13,615 nt of DNA from Silvanigrellales bacterium (GTDB taxonomy: Bacteria; Bdellovibrionota_B; Oligoflexia; Silvanigrellales; Silvanigrellaceae): contig JANQPW010000872.1 of NCBI GenBank assembly GCA_028285285.1, positions 1-13,615 of the forward strand, in the 5' to 3' direction. The notes below the pieces were generated by a model. That model had not been told where the DNA came from. It did no database searches and was given only the letters and a program-made list of their open reading frames with translations. The number at the start of each line of letters is the position of its first letter. Position 1 is the stretch's first letter. The translations under genes and the position numbers were made by a program. This document shows positions 6,762-12,812 of the stretch, in pieces.

Positions 6762-7891
6762 TCCTTGCTTGGAAGTATGTTCGTTTCTATAAGGCGCGAT
6801 CCCTTGCCTTCGTGCTCATCCTCAGTCTCGTTATGGCCATGCCCTTTATCAGCCATACCATTAGTCAATCTCTTTCGGAACAAATCAACAGCAGGGCTGA
6901 GTCATCTCCGGTGCTCGTTGCCAGACGTGCCGGTAAAATCCGTCAGTCTCTGAGCGCTCTTTTTTTTGTTGGTGACGCTGAATCTGACCTGCTCTCATTT
7001 GGCCGTTTTGAGAGTCTTACCGAGAAGGACGGTGTGGCGATTCCGCTCATTGTGAAGCACCAAACTCGGTATGCACCTCTTGTGGCAACAGAGATAGATT
7101 ACTTCTCCTTTAGAAGTATGGAGTTGGCTGCTGGAACTTTTTTTGCGCTTCCCGGAGACATTGTGTTGGGGAGCGCGGTTGCACGAAATCACAGTTTGGC
7201 TATTGGTGACAAGGTCACGATTCAATCGGCTGACCCGTACGACATCACGAACTCTGCCCCCCTGGAGCTGCAGGTGACAGGGTTACTGCTCCCGAGCTCG
7301 GGGCCGGATGATGATGTGATCTTCACAAGTCTCAGAACGAGCTGGATCGTTGACGGGCACCTCCATTCGCATTCTGAGGAAGATCGTTACAAGGAAGTTG
7401 GGGCGTCGGAAGTCACATATTCGAAATCCCTCAGGGTTGAACAGCGCGTTTCAGAGTCGAATTTACTGGACTTTCACTTTCACGGGGATCCCGATGAGCT
7501 CCCCATCACTCATGTGATCTTTCGCGGCAACACTCACAAGGCTGAGGTCTTGCTCATGGACGAAATCAATCAGAACCCACAGCTGATGGCATACCGCCCA
7601 GAAGATTCTCTCGAGTCAGTTGCAAATGTCTTTCTTCGTTTGGATCGCTTCCTGTCGATTTACCACCTCTTTTGGGCTGTTTGCACGACTGTGATGGCAA
7701 CGCTCATATTCGGACTCATCGTTCAAGCACGTCGAGACGAGTTCGCCGTGCTGGTGTCGCTTGGTGCGAGTGACCGATTTGTCTGGATCAATGTGGCGCA
7801 ATTGATCGGGATCTACCTTGGCTTGTCTGCAGGCGTCGCCTCTTTTTGGTTTCTTCTGTCTCAACTTATTTGGAGGAGCATTTTTTTATGA
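6758..7891 (+). CDS. FtsX/MacB-like ABC permease with His motifs
   Basis: A 377-residue inner-membrane permease. One N-terminal membrane helix (about 16-36) is followed by a large periplasmic domain (about 40-298). C-terminal helices follow at about 303-323 and 342-370, with a cytoplasmic loop QARRDEFAVLVSLGASDR between them that matches the FtsX coupling region (R-x-E-x-x-x-L-x-x-x-G-A). The periplasmic domain holds HLHSH (201-205) and DFHFHGD (238-244), candidate metal sites. I recall FHFHGD-type sequences in the FtsX-like permeases of zinc-regulated loci such as Vibrio zrg and Pseudomonas PA4063-PA4066. The usual fourth helix of FtsX proteins seems absent, since the gene stops just after the third. 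It overlaps the ATPase by 4 bases and the binding protein by 4 bases (ATGA at 7888). Confidence 0.88.
   Translation: MILAWKYVRFYKARSLAFVLILSLVMAMPFISHTISQSLSEQINSRAESSPVLVARRAGKIRQSLSALFFVGDAESDLLSFGRFESLTEKDGVAIPLIVKHQTRYAPLVATEIDYFSFRSMELAAGTFFALPGDIVLGSAVARNHSLAIGDKVTIQSADPYDITNSAPLELQVTGLLLPSSGPDDDVIFTSLRTSWIVDGHLHSHSEEDRYKEVGASEVTYSKSLRVEQRVSESNLLDFHFHGDPDELPITHVIFRGNTHKAEVLLMDEINQNPQLMAYRPEDSLESVANVFLRLDRFLSIYHLFWAVCTTVMATLIFGLIVQARRDEFAVLVSLGASDRFVWINVAQLIGIYLGLSAGVASFWFLLSQLIWRSIFL
7872..7878 (+). promoter_or_regulatory. Strong Shine-Dalgarno for the metal-binding protein
   Basis: GGAGGAG, nine bases before ATG 7888, lies inside the end of the permease gene. It fixes the binding-protein start at 7888, immediately before a good signal peptide, rather than at the in-frame upstream TTG at 7846. 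Confidence 0.75.
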
Positions 7892-8760
7892 AAACTCTGT
7901 TGTTTTTGGGATTGAGTGTGGTTGCGCAGCTTTTTTTACCCCTTTATGCTTTGGCAAAGGAACGTGTTTTTGTGAGCTCTCTCCCGCTCGAGCACGCCGT
8001 ACGGGTTATGGCGGGTGATGAAATGGAGGTGTGGAACCCGGTGAACGGTGATCCCAGAGCTTGGAAGCCGACCAAGGACCAAGTGCGCGAGATTCAGAAC
8101 AGCAAACTGATTGTTTTGAATGGCGCAGGATTTGAGGAGTGGTCGCGAGTTGTGTCGCTGCCCCGATCCAAGCTTGTTGTGACGGCGCGCTCATTCAAGA
8201 AGAATTGGCTCGCTTTTGAAGACAAGCACGCGAAGGCTCATAGGCACGGAAACAAAGTGCATGTGCACAAGGGTCACGATCCCCACACCTGGATGAGCCC
8301 AAAGCGCTATGCCCAGCAGATTGAAGCCGTCTATCAGCACCTCTTGAAGTTAGCAGTTGTTGAAGCGCCTCGCCTGAAGCAGCGCTACGAGAAGCTCAAA
8401 ACTGAGGTGTTCGAGCTGGATGCACTGTGGAAAGAAGCGGCTCAGCGTGTTGCACAACGAGGCTATGTGTTGGCAAACCACGCCTCATACAATTACCTGG
8501 CAAAAGACTACGATCTCAAAATTGAGAGTTTGGACGTGTCTCCCGACGGGAACTTGTCAGTGGCCGACAAGGATGCAATCCGTAAGAAACAGCAACAACT
8601 CAAGGCGACCCAATTCTGGTGGGAGTCAACACCTTCGAAGCCTCAGAGAGAGTTCGTAGAAGGCGAACTCAAAATGAAGAGCATTGTGATGGCAACTGGA
8701 GAGCTCGACTCAGAGCTCAATTTCGTTCAGCTGATGAGGCAGAATGTTTCAAAGCTTTAG
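7888..8760 (+). CDS. ZnuA/TroA-like metal ABC substrate-binding protein
   Basis: A 290-residue periplasmic binding protein of the cluster A-I metal family. The signal peptide is MKTLLFLGLSVVAQLFLPLYALA. Family landmarks are PVNGDPRAWKPT (51-62), IVLNGAGFEEW (75-85), a His-rich loop with seven His between 114 and 133, DPHTWMSP (131-138) with ligand His133, NHASYNYLAKDYDL (197-210) with ligand His198, WWESTPS (244-250) and a C-terminal acidic site near Glu272/Asp274. The loop resembles the zinc-sensing or -capturing loop of ZnuA. The classical first ligand, the His of GDPH, is Arg57 here. The protein should deliver zinc or a similar ion to the membrane complex. Its partners are FtsX-type rather than ZnuB-type. 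The start is set by GGAGGAG and ATGA coupling to the permease. Confidence 0.88.
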   Translation: MKTLLFLGLSVVAQLFLPLYALAKERVFVSSLPLEHAVRVMAGDEMEVWNPVNGDPRAWKPTKDQVREIQNSKLIVLNGAGFEEWSRVVSLPRSKLVVTARSFKKNWLAFEDKHAKAHRHGNKVHVHKGHDPHTWMSPKRYAQQIEAVYQHLLKLAVVEAPRLKQRYEKLKTEVFELDALWKEAAQRVAQRGYVLANHASYNYLAKDYDLKIESLDVSPDGNLSVADKDAIRKKQQQLKATQFWWESTPSKPQREFVEGELKMKSIVMATGELDSELNFVQLMRQNVSKL

Positions 8761-9391
8761 ATTCATTTGGAAGGCATCTGGAACTATAAGTGCAGTAGCC
8801 CTTGCGACTGGCATTGCTTGGGCGCACCCATTCCATATGGGCTTTCCTTTCGCTCAGAAGCACGATCCGAGTTTGCTTGACTACCCAACTTCTGTGAAGT
8901 TCAAAGAAGATGGGTTCGTCGAGTACAGTTTTGTCATTTCAGAGCGTGACATCTTGCGGAATCTAAAGATCGACCAGAACCGAGATCTTCACCTGAGCGA
9001 CGAAGAGTTTGACGAGGGTTACGTTGCGGTCGACAAATGGGTCCGCGAACATGTCTCTCTGTCTTCTGAGCGCCCTTGGTTCGTTGGCGGATTTCTGGGA
9101 AGACGTGGCTCTTGTGAGCTCAAGATGGCTGAATACGGACTCTTTGCGCTGATGAAGATGGAGAGGGTTTTTAACGCAATCCTCACGTTTCAGTGCCCCA
9201 CAATAAGAGGTCTCCGCATTCGGAATAGTTTCATGAAAGTTTTCTATCGAAAGGACGCTCAGCTTGTGCTGATGAACATCATCGTGCAGAAAACCGAGGA
9301 AAAGAGCGTCTGGCTGCGATATATTGAGTTAGATGAAGAGGTGGACTTGCAGACCGAAATGGACAAGCACGAAAGACTGTTGGCAAATTGA
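8744..9391 (+). CDS. Periplasmic protein resembling the HupE N-terminal domain
   Basis: A 215-residue protein with a signal peptide ending near IAWA-HPF, which would leave a His-starting mature N terminus (HPFHMG) able to bind metal. The body follows the layout I know from the extracytoplasmic N-terminal domain of HupE/UreJ-like proteins: strand YSFVISERDI, then NLKIDQNRDLHLSDEEF, a helix, a first Cys (124), a strand with ILTFQC (Cys151), and a closing strand pair. DQNRDLHLSDEE (77-88) has acidic or amide residues at EF-hand loop positions 1, 3, 5, 9 and 12, but Leu instead of Gly at 6. No membrane domain follows, unlike full-length HupE-like proteins. It overlaps the binding-protein gene by 17 bases, so it belongs to the operon. 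The homology is inferred from pattern only. Confidence 0.68.
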   Translation: MFQSFRFIWKASGTISAVALATGIAWAHPFHMGFPFAQKHDPSLLDYPTSVKFKEDGFVEYSFVISERDILRNLKIDQNRDLHLSDEEFDEGYVAVDKWVREHVSLSSERPWFVGGFLGRRGSCELKMAEYGLFALMKMERVFNAILTFQCPTIRGLRIRNSFMKVFYRKDAQLVLMNIIVQKTEEKSVWLRYIELDEEVDLQTEMDKHERLLAN

Positions 9392-9423
9392 AGACCGTGG
9401 GGAGTGCTCAAATAGACTTATTT

Positions 9424-9873
9424 TTAGGCTTCGCTTTTGAGTTTGCGGAGTATCCGCAGGCTCTGAAAGTGTCCCCAAGCGATGAGTAGACCTCCGGTCA
9501 CACCGACCAATGAAGCAATCACATGAATATCCAGACCGTGGCCGTGTGCTTCTGCCTCGTGGGCCAGAGCTTGGTGACCATGGCCGTGGGCGTGATGACC
9601 CAAACTCTCTTCAATGAAGCGGGAGGCGAGCAACGCAATCGCTCCGGCGATAAAAAATGGGGCGAGTTTCAGAGAGCGATGCTTCTGAAAACCGAGAACA
9701 AAGGCAATTCCCGCGACGGCAATAGCTGCCGCGGTGCTCAGCCATTCAGCCCAGCCCGTGGCGAGGAGGCCCACTCCGAGTGCTGTCAGTATCCAGGGGA
9801 AGAATGCGACGATCACGCAGTGCACGGCACAAAGGGACGCAGCGATCACTCCGAGTCTATCAATCTTGTTCAA
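9424..9873 (-). CDS. MerC-domain membrane protein with His-rich loop
   Basis: About 149 residues and four hydrophobic segments (about 7-29, 33-60, 69-86, 116-136). The family signature is in helix one: DRLGVIAASLCAVHC, with Cys15 and Cys19 as the paired metal-binding cysteines of MerC. Between helices three and four lies a periplasm- or cytoplasm-facing loop with GHHAHGHGH and AHGHGLDIH (about 92-117), nine His in about 26 residues. MerC proteins import mercuric ion in mer operons, but stand-alone MerC-domain proteins are often linked to zinc or other metals. No other mer gene is present here. I chose TTG 9873 because GGAGAG lies five bases upstream and the protein then begins right before the first helix. 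The frame also opens to TTG 9939. It converges on the metal ABC operon with a 32-base gap. Confidence 0.83.
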   Translation of the reverse strand: MNKIDRLGVIAASLCAVHCVIVAFFPWILTALGVGLLATGWAEWLSTAAAIAVAGIAFVLGFQKHRSLKLAPFFIAGAIALLASRFIEESLGHHAHGHGHQALAHEAEAHGHGLDIHVIASLVGVTGGLLIAWGHFQSLRILRKLKSEA

Positions 9874-9878
9874 TGCTT

Positions 9879-9884
9879 CTCTCC
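9879..9884 (-). promoter_or_regulatory. Shine-Dalgarno supporting a TTG start for the MerC-domain gene
   Basis: GGAGAG on the minus strand is five bases ahead of TTG 9873. No in-frame ATG is available near the start of the first membrane helix, so TTG is the best start. Confidence 0.55.
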
Positions 9885-10064
9885 ATAATGATGATATCGT
9901 TGGATAAAATTGGATTGTGATAGCACCGCAGGCGCTCAACCTACCGATTCGCTTAACCTTTCGGAATGTGAGCTGATTGTCAACTGCAAATCACCAAACA
10001 GAGAGCCCACTGCTCGTTACTGAGTTGTGCTATATTATTTATTTATTTTAGATACTTATATGTT

Positions 10065-10084
10065 AAGTACATAAAAATGTACTT
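10065..10084. repeat. Perfect inverted repeat upstream of the DUF4143 ATPase
   Basis: Arms AAGTACAT and ATGTACTT are separated by AAAA. An outer, imperfect pair (GTTAAGT at about 10062 and ACTTTAAC at about 10091) extends the symmetry. The position about 95-115 bases before the ATPase start, in an AT-rich stretch, suits an operator or a short hairpin in the leader. No U-run follows directly, so a terminator is unlikely. Confidence 0.5.
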
Positions 10085-10178
10085 CTTTGCACTTTAACGT
10101 CCTTTTTTTGCGCGAAATCTGACTTATTGTGTAGTAGTTTAGGGTTGGGACTCAGCTGAACGAAGCGAAGGTTAGCTC

Positions 10179-11498
10179 ATGATCCGTTCTCACACAGAAA
10201 CGTTGATTCGGTGGAAAGACCAAAACTCCGGAAAACCTCTCTTATTGCTTGGGGCGCGACAGGTCGGCAAGAGCCATTCCATGCGAGCCTTCGGAAGTGA
10301 CCACTTTGAGCGGACGCACCTCTTTGATTTTGAACTCAATCCTGAGCTTCATGAGATTTTCGAGCGAAACCTTGAGCCAGAAAGAATCATTCAGCAACTG
10401 TCTCTCCACCAGCAGAGCCGAAATGAAGCTCCTATTGAGGAAGGTGACCTGATTCTCTTTGATGAAATTCAGGAGTGCGAAAAGGCTCTTGCTAGTCTGA
10501 GGTATTTTTATGAGAAAAAGTCACCTCACTTCGTGCTCGCCGCGGGCTCTCTTCTCGGTGTGAAACTCACAGGCAGCTTTCCGGTTGGGCGAGTGCAAGA
10601 GCTGAACATTTTCCCTATGACTTTTTCGGAGTTTGTGGGTGCTTCGAAAAATTCGTTTGCCATAGACTGCCTGAGCTCGAAGGAGCTCTCGCGACCAGCC
10701 TTTGACGCGCTTTGGGAGCTGTTTCTTGACTACCTTTTCGTGGGTGGAATGCCGGAGGCAGTCGGAGCATGGTTCCAGGAAGGCACGCCGGAGATCCGGG
10801 CACACAGTGTGAAGACAGCTCAAAGTGTGATTCTTTCTGGTTACACAAAAGACTTCGTGAAGCACGCAGGAAAAATCAATGCCAATCACATTTTCAGGGT
10901 CTTCTCTGATGTGCCTCGACAGCTTGCGCACACTCAGGATGCTTCCACAAAGCGTTTCACATTCAAAGGTATCTTGCCTGGTCAGAGCAGGTATTCCCAG
11001 CTGGCCGGACCCATCGAGTGGCTCAAACTTGCCGGTCTTGTTCACTCGGTTGGTCTTGTTGACGGGCGTTGTGAGCTTCCGTTCGAAGCTTTTGCTAAGC
11101 AGAATTTGTTTAAGTTATTCCTCTTTGATGTTGGGCTGCTAGGAAACATGCTTGGCCTCGATTTTGTTTCCCAGAGGTCTCAAAACTACGGACTCACAAA
11201 AGGCTATGTCGCGGAAGCCTTTGTTGCAAGTGAGTTGGTTGCGGCGGGTCATCGTCTGTTCTCGTGGCAGCATGAGCGCTCGGAGATTGAGTTTTTGCTG
11301 AACAGAGAAAACACGATCATTCCTCTTGAGGTCAAGAGCGGTAAACGCACTCGGGCAAAGAGTCTTGAAGTCTTTCGAAAGCGTTTTCACACTCAACGAA
11401 CAGTCAAGCTTGTGGGTGTGCAAGGTTTAGAAAAAACAAATTCAAGGGATCTTGTTCTTCCTGTTTACTTTGCAGGATTGATCAACGAGATTCTTTAA
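10179..11498 (+). CDS. AAA family ATPase with DUF4143 domain
   Basis: A 439-residue protein of the widespread AAA_14/DUF4143 type. The N-terminal ATPase has Walker A GARQVGKS (25-32), Walker B LILFDE (91-96) followed by IQEC, a sensor-like AAGSLLGV (121-128), and GRVQELNIFPMTFSEF (138-152), a family hallmark. The C-terminal DUF4143 part ends in a restriction-endonuclease-like core: GYVAEAFVASEL (342-353), SEIEFLL (368-374) and PLEVKSG (382-388). Glu371, Glu384 and Lys386 correspond to the PD-(D/E)XK triad. Cellular role is poorly known; a nucleic-acid-linked or mobile/defence function is often suspected but unproven. The gene stands alone, with AAGG about eight bases upstream of the ATG. I see no partner toxin or nuclease gene beside it. 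Confidence 0.92.
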   Translation: MIRSHTETLIRWKDQNSGKPLLLLGARQVGKSHSMRAFGSDHFERTHLFDFELNPELHEIFERNLEPERIIQQLSLHQQSRNEAPIEEGDLILFDEIQECEKALASLRYFYEKKSPHFVLAAGSLLGVKLTGSFPVGRVQELNIFPMTFSEFVGASKNSFAIDCLSSKELSRPAFDALWELFLDYLFVGGMPEAVGAWFQEGTPEIRAHSVKTAQSVILSGYTKDFVKHAGKINANHIFRVFSDVPRQLAHTQDASTKRFTFKGILPGQSRYSQLAGPIEWLKLAGLVHSVGLVDGRCELPFEAFAKQNLFKLFLFDVGLLGNMLGLDFVSQRSQNYGLTKGYVAEAFVASELVAAGHRLFSWQHERSEIEFLLNRENTIIPLEVKSGKRTRAKSLEVFRKRFHTQRTVKLVGVQGLEKTNSRDLVLPVYFAGLINEIL

Positions 11499-11585
11499 AT
11501 AGGTCTAAGGAATTGACTCCGGAACAATGATCCTCTTCGATCCTCATTGAAAAGATGTGCGAGAGAGCGCCTCTCCTCTGCAGTC

Positions 11586-12011
11586 TCAAGCATCGGCGAA
11601 TGAACCCCACAAAGCAAGAAGTCCTAAGATCTCAATGATGGGAGCTTCAATTCCCAGAATCTTGGAGAGTCTGCTTCGGGCAGGGCTTTCCTCTCCCTCT
11701 GTGAGGCTTTTGCTTTCCGAGAAGAGGCTTTGAATCGATTCTGGCCAGATCATCAACACACCACCTTTTACTAAACCCGCCCATCCAAACAAAGTCACGA
11801 CCAAACCCGACTCAAAGGCCCAGTTGTTGTGAAGCACAACTATCGTCGAACCTATTCCCAGGGAAAGGATTGCGGCCACATAAGTCAATGCCTTGCTTTG
11901 ATAGAATTCGGTTATCATTCCAGCCCAGTAATGACGTCTGAAAAACAGCCCAATTGCAGCAATTGCAAGTGAAAGCCCAACAATGCGTTGTAGTATCAAC
12001 TCCATTTCCAT
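11586..12011 (-). CDS. Small integral membrane protein of unknown function
   Basis: A 141-residue protein with four predicted membrane helices at about 5-25, 42-62, 66-88 and 119-138. The pattern YVAAILSLGIGSTIVVLHNNW followed by LVVTLFGWAGLVKGGVLMIWPE is one I recognise from many bacterial hypothetical membrane proteins of this size, with the conserved His-Asn-x-Trp between helices two and three and Gly-Trp-x-x-x-x-Lys-Gly in helix three. I know no established function. A charged cytoplasmic-type linker (SESKSLTEGEESPARSRLSK) precedes the last helix. The ATG at 12011 has GGGGGA six bases upstream. A second ATG (12005) follows two codons later. It converges on the ATPase and is divergent from the heat-shock gene. 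Confidence 0.78.
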   Translation of the reverse strand: MEMELILQRIVGLSLAIAAIGLFFRRHYWAGMITEFYQSKALTYVAAILSLGIGSTIVVLHNNWAFESGLVVTLFGWAGLVKGGVLMIWPESIQSLFSESKSLTEGEESPARSRLSKILGIEAPIIEILGLLALWGSFADA

Positions 12012-12312
12012 GAGATATCCCCCTTTTTTTTTTAGGCCCTAGTCACAAGAACTCGCTTTTAGGATAGATCGACAACTGAAGCTGAAAAGCCTTTCATCTG
12101 TTTCTTTGTGTAAGAATGCTCAATAAAATCTTCTGTTTAGTAAGATCCACTTTTTCGTTTTAATCAGTTTTGTAAATAGAGTTTATGGAGGGTTTTGACG
12201 ACACTTTTGACGCGTCATCATTCTCTTGGTGACTTGTTAGAGATTTTTTTCTGTAGTTTCCTTTCTCGTCGTTTCGTGGTGAGGAAGATTGGAATTTGAT
12301 TGGAGGTGAATC
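12012..12312. other. Intergenic region upstream of the small heat-shock gene
   Basis: About 300 AT-rich bases between divergent genes. It holds an A/T tract near 12019-12031, two direct TTTTGACG repeats (12193-12200 and 12205-12212) and a perfect palindrome TGACGCGTCA (12208-12217). I see no CIRCE element and no sigma32-type promoter (no CTTGAA/CCCCAT pair at the right spacing), and no gene. Confidence 0.6.
12193..12217. promoter_or_regulatory. TGACG repeat cluster, possible hsp20 operator
   Basis: TGACG occurs twice in direct orientation, 12 bases apart, each preceded by TTT. The second copy is also half of the palindrome TGACGCGTCA. The cluster lies about 95-120 bases before the small heat-shock gene, where an activator or repressor site would be expected. 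The function is inferred. Confidence 0.35.
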
Positions 12313-12774
12313 ATGTCTTCATTGTTGAACTTCTCAAAACCGGCATCTCTTGCAAAAGCTCGGGATCCCTTTCTGGGAGCGATGGACCAGTACTTTTCAG
12401 ATTTTTTTGAAAACCGATTGATGCCCACATTTCAAAATGGCGAGTCTGGATTCTTTCCAAGTGTTGATGTTGAAACCAAAGAAGACCAAGTCCATGTTCA
12501 CGCCGAACTAGCTGGGCTCTCAGAAAAGGATGTTGACATCCATCTCGATTCAAACAGGTTGGTCATAGATGGGCACAAGACCATCACACGGAGCGAAAAA
12601 TCTCACCACTACACTGAAAGAAGAAGCGGAAAATTCCACCGCGAGATCCAACTGCCCTTTGAGGTTGATCGCGAAAAAATCGCGGCATCTTTGAAGAATG
12701 GAGTGTTGTCCATTGAGATGTGTCGGGCTCCTGAAGCGAAGGAGAAGATGCGAAGGATTACTGTGAAAAGTTGA
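12313..12774 (+). CDS. Small heat-shock protein, Hsp20/alpha-crystallin family
   Basis: A 153-residue ATP-independent chaperone that would hold unfolding proteins in the cytoplasm. A short N-terminal arm (DPFLGAMDQYFSDFFE, 18-33) is typical of bacterial Hsp20. The alpha-crystallin domain begins at FFPSVDVETKEDQVHVHAELAGL (47-69). It continues with LVIDGHKT (83-90), GKFHREIQLPFEVD (106-119) and the hallmark AASLKNGVLSIEM (124-136). The C-terminal anchoring motif appears as ITV (149-151), one of the I-x-I/V variants. GGAGGTG (12302-12308) is an excellent ribosome binding site four bases from the ATG. The gene appears monocistronic, with a convergent neighbour downstream. Confidence 0.95.
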   Translation: MSSLLNFSKPASLAKARDPFLGAMDQYFSDFFENRLMPTFQNGESGFFPSVDVETKEDQVHVHAELAGLSEKDVDIHLDSNRLVIDGHKTITRSEKSHHYTERRSGKFHREIQLPFEVDREKIAASLKNGVLSIEMCRAPEAKEKMRRITVKS

Positions 12775-12775
12775 G

Positions 12776-12792
12776 AAAAGGCAGCCACTGCC
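12776..12792 (-). terminator. Probable rho-independent terminator for the minus-strand gene
   Basis: Read on the minus strand, GGCAG and CTGCC form a perfect 5-bp stem with a three-base TGG loop, followed by TTTTCTC. It lies 20 bases past the stop of the 12813-13247 gene. On the plus strand there is no T-tract after the hairpin, so it would not serve the heat-shock gene well. The stem is short. Confidence 0.42.
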
Positions 12793-12812
12793 GCCTATGC
12801 CTCAGCTCAAGA

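Larger units (their letters stand above)
9874..10178. other. Intergenic region between divergent MerC and ATPase genes
   Basis: About 305 bases without a supported gene. The left half is of ordinary composition. From about 10028 it becomes AT-rich, with tandem ATTT units near 10037-10050, a 20-bp inverted repeat at 10065-10084 and a run of seven T at about 10103-10109. It must hold the promoters of both divergent genes, but I find no pair of good -35 and -10 hexamers at normal spacing. No copy of the 5491-5515 palindrome is present. Confidence 0.6.

Noticed and set aside
9887..9909. Possible second copy of the zinc-type operator upstream of the MerC-domain gene
   Set aside because: Only TAATG and scattered bases match the 5491-5515 palindrome, and the stretch is not symmetric about the same centre.
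10521..11045. Minus-strand 174-codon open frame inside the DUF4143 gene
   Set aside because: It is Cys/Arg-rich, of no recognisable family, and fully contained in a gene with intact Walker and nuclease-like motifs.
11561..11575. GAGAG/CTCTC hairpin between the ATPase and the membrane protein gene as a terminator
   Set aside because: The stem is only five base pairs and no T-run follows on either strand.
12205..12245. Sigma32 or sigma70 promoter for hsp20 starting at TTGACG
   Set aside because: No acceptable -10 hexamer lies 16-18 bases downstream of either TTGACG, and no CCCCAT-type element is present.
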